In this document: piece after piece, positions 20,403 to 23,264 of the stretch
Layout: each line of letters begins with the position of its first letter
How positions within the stretch are numbered: position 1 is the first letter of the stretch
NCBI GenBank assembly: GCA_900617975.1
Contig: UZAE01013364.1
Span: 1-23,264, forward strand
Length of the DNA: 23,264 bases
Origin: Rodentolepis nana
Taxonomy: Eukaryota; Platyhelminthes; Cestoda; Cyclophyllidea; Hymenolepididae
Direction: 5' to 3'
The notes under the pieces: model-generated
What the model was told of the DNA's origin: nothing
The model's database searches: none
Seen by the model: the letters and a program-made list of their open reading frames with translations, nothing else
Program-made: the position numbers and the translations under genes

Positions 20403-21472
20403 CTCGAATACGTCCATTGGCATTCGTTTCACTATTCTAATTCAAATTATTTACCGACACCTTAACATTTTTCGTCTATCATCACATCTAGCAGCTTGAA
20501 TTCCAAAACCGTTCGTGTTACAAAAACGCAAAATACCACTCGCATCAAAATTTTTTCTCGACCATAATTGATGATACAGCAGTACCAAATATCGTCATTT
20601 ATAACATTAAGCACCAACTATATTCAGAAGCAAAACGTGGTGATGCTTTCATTTCTTAATCAGCCTAAATGATTGTAATAGCAAAGAACATATTGGTTTT
20701 CGGCAAAACATTATGCTATTCGAAAATCATTCATAAAGTTAATAAATAAGTAATATCCTGCGTTTTCTAATAAAAGGATGTGTTATTGATGAAATAGCTC
20801 AAACAGACGTAAAAGCCAGTATTATTTCTCACTGGTTTAATGGTATTCATTTAACTTACCAATCAAATCGAAGGGTATTTTTGATAGATTCGTAGTGAGT
20901 TTTAATAAGACAAGTCCTTTCATGCATCAGATCAATGGGTTCAATCAATATTGCGTCTTCAATTATGGAAAATTTAAAGTAATTTTGACCCTTTAAATAC
21001 ATTTACATTAGTAAATTTGCTTCCAAGTGAAACATTCAGTTATGCATGTGATAATATCAAAGAGGAATTACGTGATAACAATCTAGTGATTGTTGATGAT
21101 ATAATCTTTGCGTTTTACTAGACAGAATGTTGGAGTCCCAAATGAAGCGCGAATTTCAAAATATTTCCTCTTAAGAAATTATTTCTCCCATCAACAGTTG
21201 GCATTCCGGTCATTGTTTGTATTTCAGGGCTAATGGACTGATACTTTACTTCATTTTTTACCATTATTATTTGTTGTTCTGCTTTAATGCGGAGCTATTA
21301 GTGAGAGCATTCCCATGTCCAACATTAATAACTGAGTGGTTAACTGGACCCTTGACATTCAGTGTAAAATTTGTCATATTGGAACACAAGCATTCTTTTC
21401 ATCAGGTCTTTGAAGGTAATATTCGTTCGAATTATTTATTGTTTCAAACTATGTGCTTTATTGTTTTTATTT
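20403..21472. other. AT-rich stretch without recognisable gene
   Basis: About 1.07 kb. The frame at 21217-21480 lacks an initial ATG and has no recognisable domain. A TTTGTATTTCAG|GG sequence near 21217-21230 looks like a splice acceptor, but no exon follows that I can identify. Confidence 0.5.
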
Positions 21473-21487
21473 TCTGCTAATAATGTA
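21473..21487. repeat. Left target-site duplication of SINE copy 9
   Basis: TCTGCTAATAATGTA, repeated exactly at 21810-21824. Confidence 0.93.
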
Positions 21488-21809
21488 TTTATATCAAATA
21501 GCAGGCGTCTTGATGGTTATCATTAGCCCTTTAGATGACTTCAGACTTCACAGAGGAGAAGGAACATCAAATTGAAAAAAAAGTCGAGAGAGGGGGGGGG
21601 GACAGAAGAGTGTTTCAAAGATGTAAGAGACAAACACAAAGGTAGAAAAAAAATGTAAGAAGAGTACTGTGGAAATAGTCGAATATGGCATAGAGTGAGG
21701 TGGTGATAGTTTGAAGTGAGAAGCCAGTTGCCGGTTAATAGACTTTTTTGCCGTATGAGTGTACGTTGCCCAGGGTGCACCACGTGGAGGTAAGTCTATC
21801 ACACACCCC
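21488..21809 (-). mobile_element. SINE copy 9, full length, 322 bp
   Basis: A minus-strand copy bounded by a perfect 15-bp target duplication (21473-21487 and 21810-21824). On its own strand it starts GGGGTGTGTGATAGACTTACC, has CCACGTGGTGCACCCTGGG and CATACGGCAAAAAAGTC, and then the pyrimidine-rich middle including a C run. It ends with GAAGTCTGAAGTCATCTAAAG, CGCCTGCTATTTGATATAAA and no long tail. Two overlapping frames crossing it (about 21541-21802) are not genes. Confidence 0.93.
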
Positions 21810-21824
21810 TCTGCTAATAATGTA
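21810..21824. repeat. Right target-site duplication of SINE copy 9
   Basis: TCTGCTAATAATGTA, identical to 21473-21487. Confidence 0.93.
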
Positions 21825-22707
21825 AATGATGGGAATAGAACCCCTTAAAATAAAATTATTTTTGAACTACAAGGTTTAGAATTAACGAAGTTTTCCTTAA
21901 AACAAACTACGTCTCAGTGGGTAAACACTGCCTTAAGGCGCTAAAAATGAAGGACGAATTGAGGAAGCCTTGTTCTCTCTCTCCTCCTCTCTCTCGACTA
22001 ATTTGCATATTCCCCTGGGGCAGCTCTGGGGACTGGCATGCGGCCCATCACTTGTGAAATTGGCTCCCTTTTTTGCTACAGACAACTCACATAGAAGTGT
22101 GTGTGTGTGTATGTGAACTGAATTGTTAACGATTGTCGTGTTTACCTCAATGGGGTTTAGGCAGTCTATTAAAGATTTATCATAAATAGCCTCTGTCAAT
22201 CATAACAAAGTCATCAGATAAATAAATGCTGACATTGGGGTTTATTGAAAATCTATAATTGAACAGAAAATAGTTCAGGTAAGAAGTTGAGGAAGTGTGG
22301 AATAAAAGTAAAAAATACTTCAACAAACTTCTAAATTTTTCCGGTTGTTTTTCACGATGGCATTTTCGGATGAAGTTGGCAACTTTTGGCATGTTTAAGG
22401 GAGAAATTGTGGTAGTTGACATGATTTGACATGAAAATTTCGGACATTTTTTCGGCCAAACAAGTGGATAACCCTTTTATGTACTTAATTTGATTAATTA
22501 TTTGCTGACGCGACTTTTAATGAACTCTTTCTCGCTGCTTGTCATTTTAAAAGCATTTCAACAAAATTATTTCCTTGTTTGCTAAGACCTGCACGGAGAG
22601 TTCTTTTGCACTTCAATTATCGTGTTTCAGACAATTGATGGGACCTCATTGATGTCAATAACGATGGATGCTTCAAGGTGAAAATATTTACGTTTACTTA
22701 CCTCTTT
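21825..22707. other. AT-rich stretch with microsatellites, no recognisable gene
   Basis: About 0.88 kb. It holds a CT-rich run (about 21974-21997), an ATTTGCAT octamer followed by CCCCTGGGGC (about 22001-22022) in a short GC-rich patch, and a (GT) run at about 22097-22113. The small open frames show no domain. Confidence 0.5.
22097..22113. repeat. Short (GT)n microsatellite
   Basis: AGTGTGTGTGTGTGTATGTG, a dinucleotide run of about six units with one interruption. Confidence 0.8.
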
Positions 22708-22790
22708 GTGGGATGTGCGATTAACCTACCACCCCCCCCCCTTCCGAGGTGCACCTTGGGCAACGTGCACTCATACGGCAAAAAAGTGTG
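22708..22790 (+). mobile_element. SINE head fragment (copy 10), 3' part missing
   Basis: It starts GTGGGATGTGCGATTAACC, then has a C homopolymer where other copies have CTCCACGTG, then GAGGTGCACCTTGGGCAACG and ACTCATACGGCAAAAAAGT. Similarity stops at about 22790 and the sequence continues as unrelated AT-rich DNA. Loss of the 3' part is unusual for a LINE-mobilised element, which is normally truncated at the 5' end. Early termination, later deletion or an independent use of the head are all possible. Confidence 0.85.
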
Positions 22791-23223
22791 CCCTTCATTT
22801 TGGTAAACATCCAAGAAAGAGAATAATCGTACGAAAGTGTACGTCCAGTTTTAATACAATACAAAACAGCTTATCTTCACAACCTGCAAAAGATTCTACC
22901 AATGTGGAACCAACTGGGAATTGTACGTTGCTCATTCCAGGAAAATTATTATCACTTTACCACCAAACTGTGGCTCTCGGCAATCTACCCGTTTGCCAAC
23001 AGTGTGCACTGTTATAAAATTAGTTATTTGGTTCAAACTGTGGTTTATGCCAAACTCCAGTTACCTCTCGCTTCATATTTTGTGGTCTGCCTTATCTTTC
23101 GAAACCATTTCAAAATTCTTCACAATGTGTCTGTTGCAAAAATTATCCGCAGAAATAAGAAATGGCTACTTGTTGCCTGCCAAATTTGGCCCACATGTGT
23201 ACTGAAATCTATGTTGAAGGTGC
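22791..23223. other. Stretch between SINE copies 10 and 11 with overlapping open frames, no recognisable gene
   Basis: Three plus-strand frames overlap here. The longest, 22902-23237 (111 codons), begins with ATG but runs into SINE copy 11, and its hydrophobic, basic sequence matches no family I recognise. Two long frames overlapping in the same place, without a clear initiation context or splice signals, argue for chance. Confidence 0.4.
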
Positions 23224-23264
23224 GGGGTGTGGGATAGACTTACCTCCACGTGGTGCACCCTGGG
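23224..23264 (+). mobile_element. SINE copy 11, cut by window end
   Basis: GGGGTGTGGGATAGACTTACC followed by TCCACGTGGTGCACCCTGGG. This is the first 41 bp of the head; the rest lies beyond the window. Confidence 0.9.

Noticed and set aside
21541..21802. Two overlapping minus-strand frames, and a similar frame at 17919-18143
   Set aside because: Both lie wholly inside SINE copies 9 and 7. Frames in different copies are not conserved with each other in reading frame.
22902..23237. 111-codon ATG frame near the right end
   Set aside because: It ends inside SINE copy 11, overlaps another long frame, and has no recognisable family features.

Overview
This is AT-rich, gene-poor eukaryotic DNA, most likely from an arthropod. 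The clues are short interspersed elements with (AAATA)-type tails, a decayed mariner (DD34D) transposon and a decayed non-LTR retrotransposon of arthropod type. Species-level assignment is not possible from the sequence. I found no convincing host protein-coding gene, tRNA, rRNA or CRISPR array. The window looks like intergenic or deep intronic sequence whose recognisable content is nearly all mobile-element debris.

The dominant feature is one dispersed family, here called the SINE, about 320-340 bp when full length. It has a conserved head (GGGGTGTGCGATAGACTTACC...CACGTGG), a very pyrimidine-rich middle, a conserved 3' tail (GGGCTAATGATAACTATC...GCCTGCCATTTG) and an AAATA-type end. It occurs at 1-236 (+), 2609-2950 (+), 12652-12946 (-), 14410-14688 (-), 15559-15727 (+, cut by a gap), 17331-17389 (+, tail only), 17868-18200 (+), 19971-20388 (-), 21488-21809 (-), 22708-22790 (+, head only) and 23224-23264 (+, cut by the window end). 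Five insertions keep perfect 12-15 bp target-site duplications, four of them in full-length or near-full-length copies and one in a copy with an internal deletion. This marks insertion by a LINE-type machinery.

At 11011-11710 (-) lies the 3' end of a LINE: a frameshifted RNase H domain, a CPLC...H...C knuckle, a stop codon, and directly after it about 85 bp that match the SINE tail. The simplest reading is that the SINE borrowed its tail from this LINE's 3' UTR, making the LINE its likely mobilising partner. At 9079-10260 (-) is a degenerate mariner whose transposase is traceable over nearly its whole length through several frameshifts. Its 34-residue spacing is preserved, but the second catalytic Asp is replaced.

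The sequence is a scaffold of five contigs joined by single Ns at 13184, 15728, 17604 and 18699. The last 625 bp of contig 1 are identical to the first 625 bp of contig 3, and the last 593 bp of contig 3 to the first 593 bp of contig 5. Contigs 2 (13185-15727) and 4 (17605-18698) therefore look misplaced or alternative-haplotype, and the two duplications are probably assembly artefacts. The rest (about 240-2596, 2963-9078, 10261-11010, 11711-12636, 12962-14409, 16132-17330 and 20403-21472, among others) is AT-rich sequence with no recognisable function.
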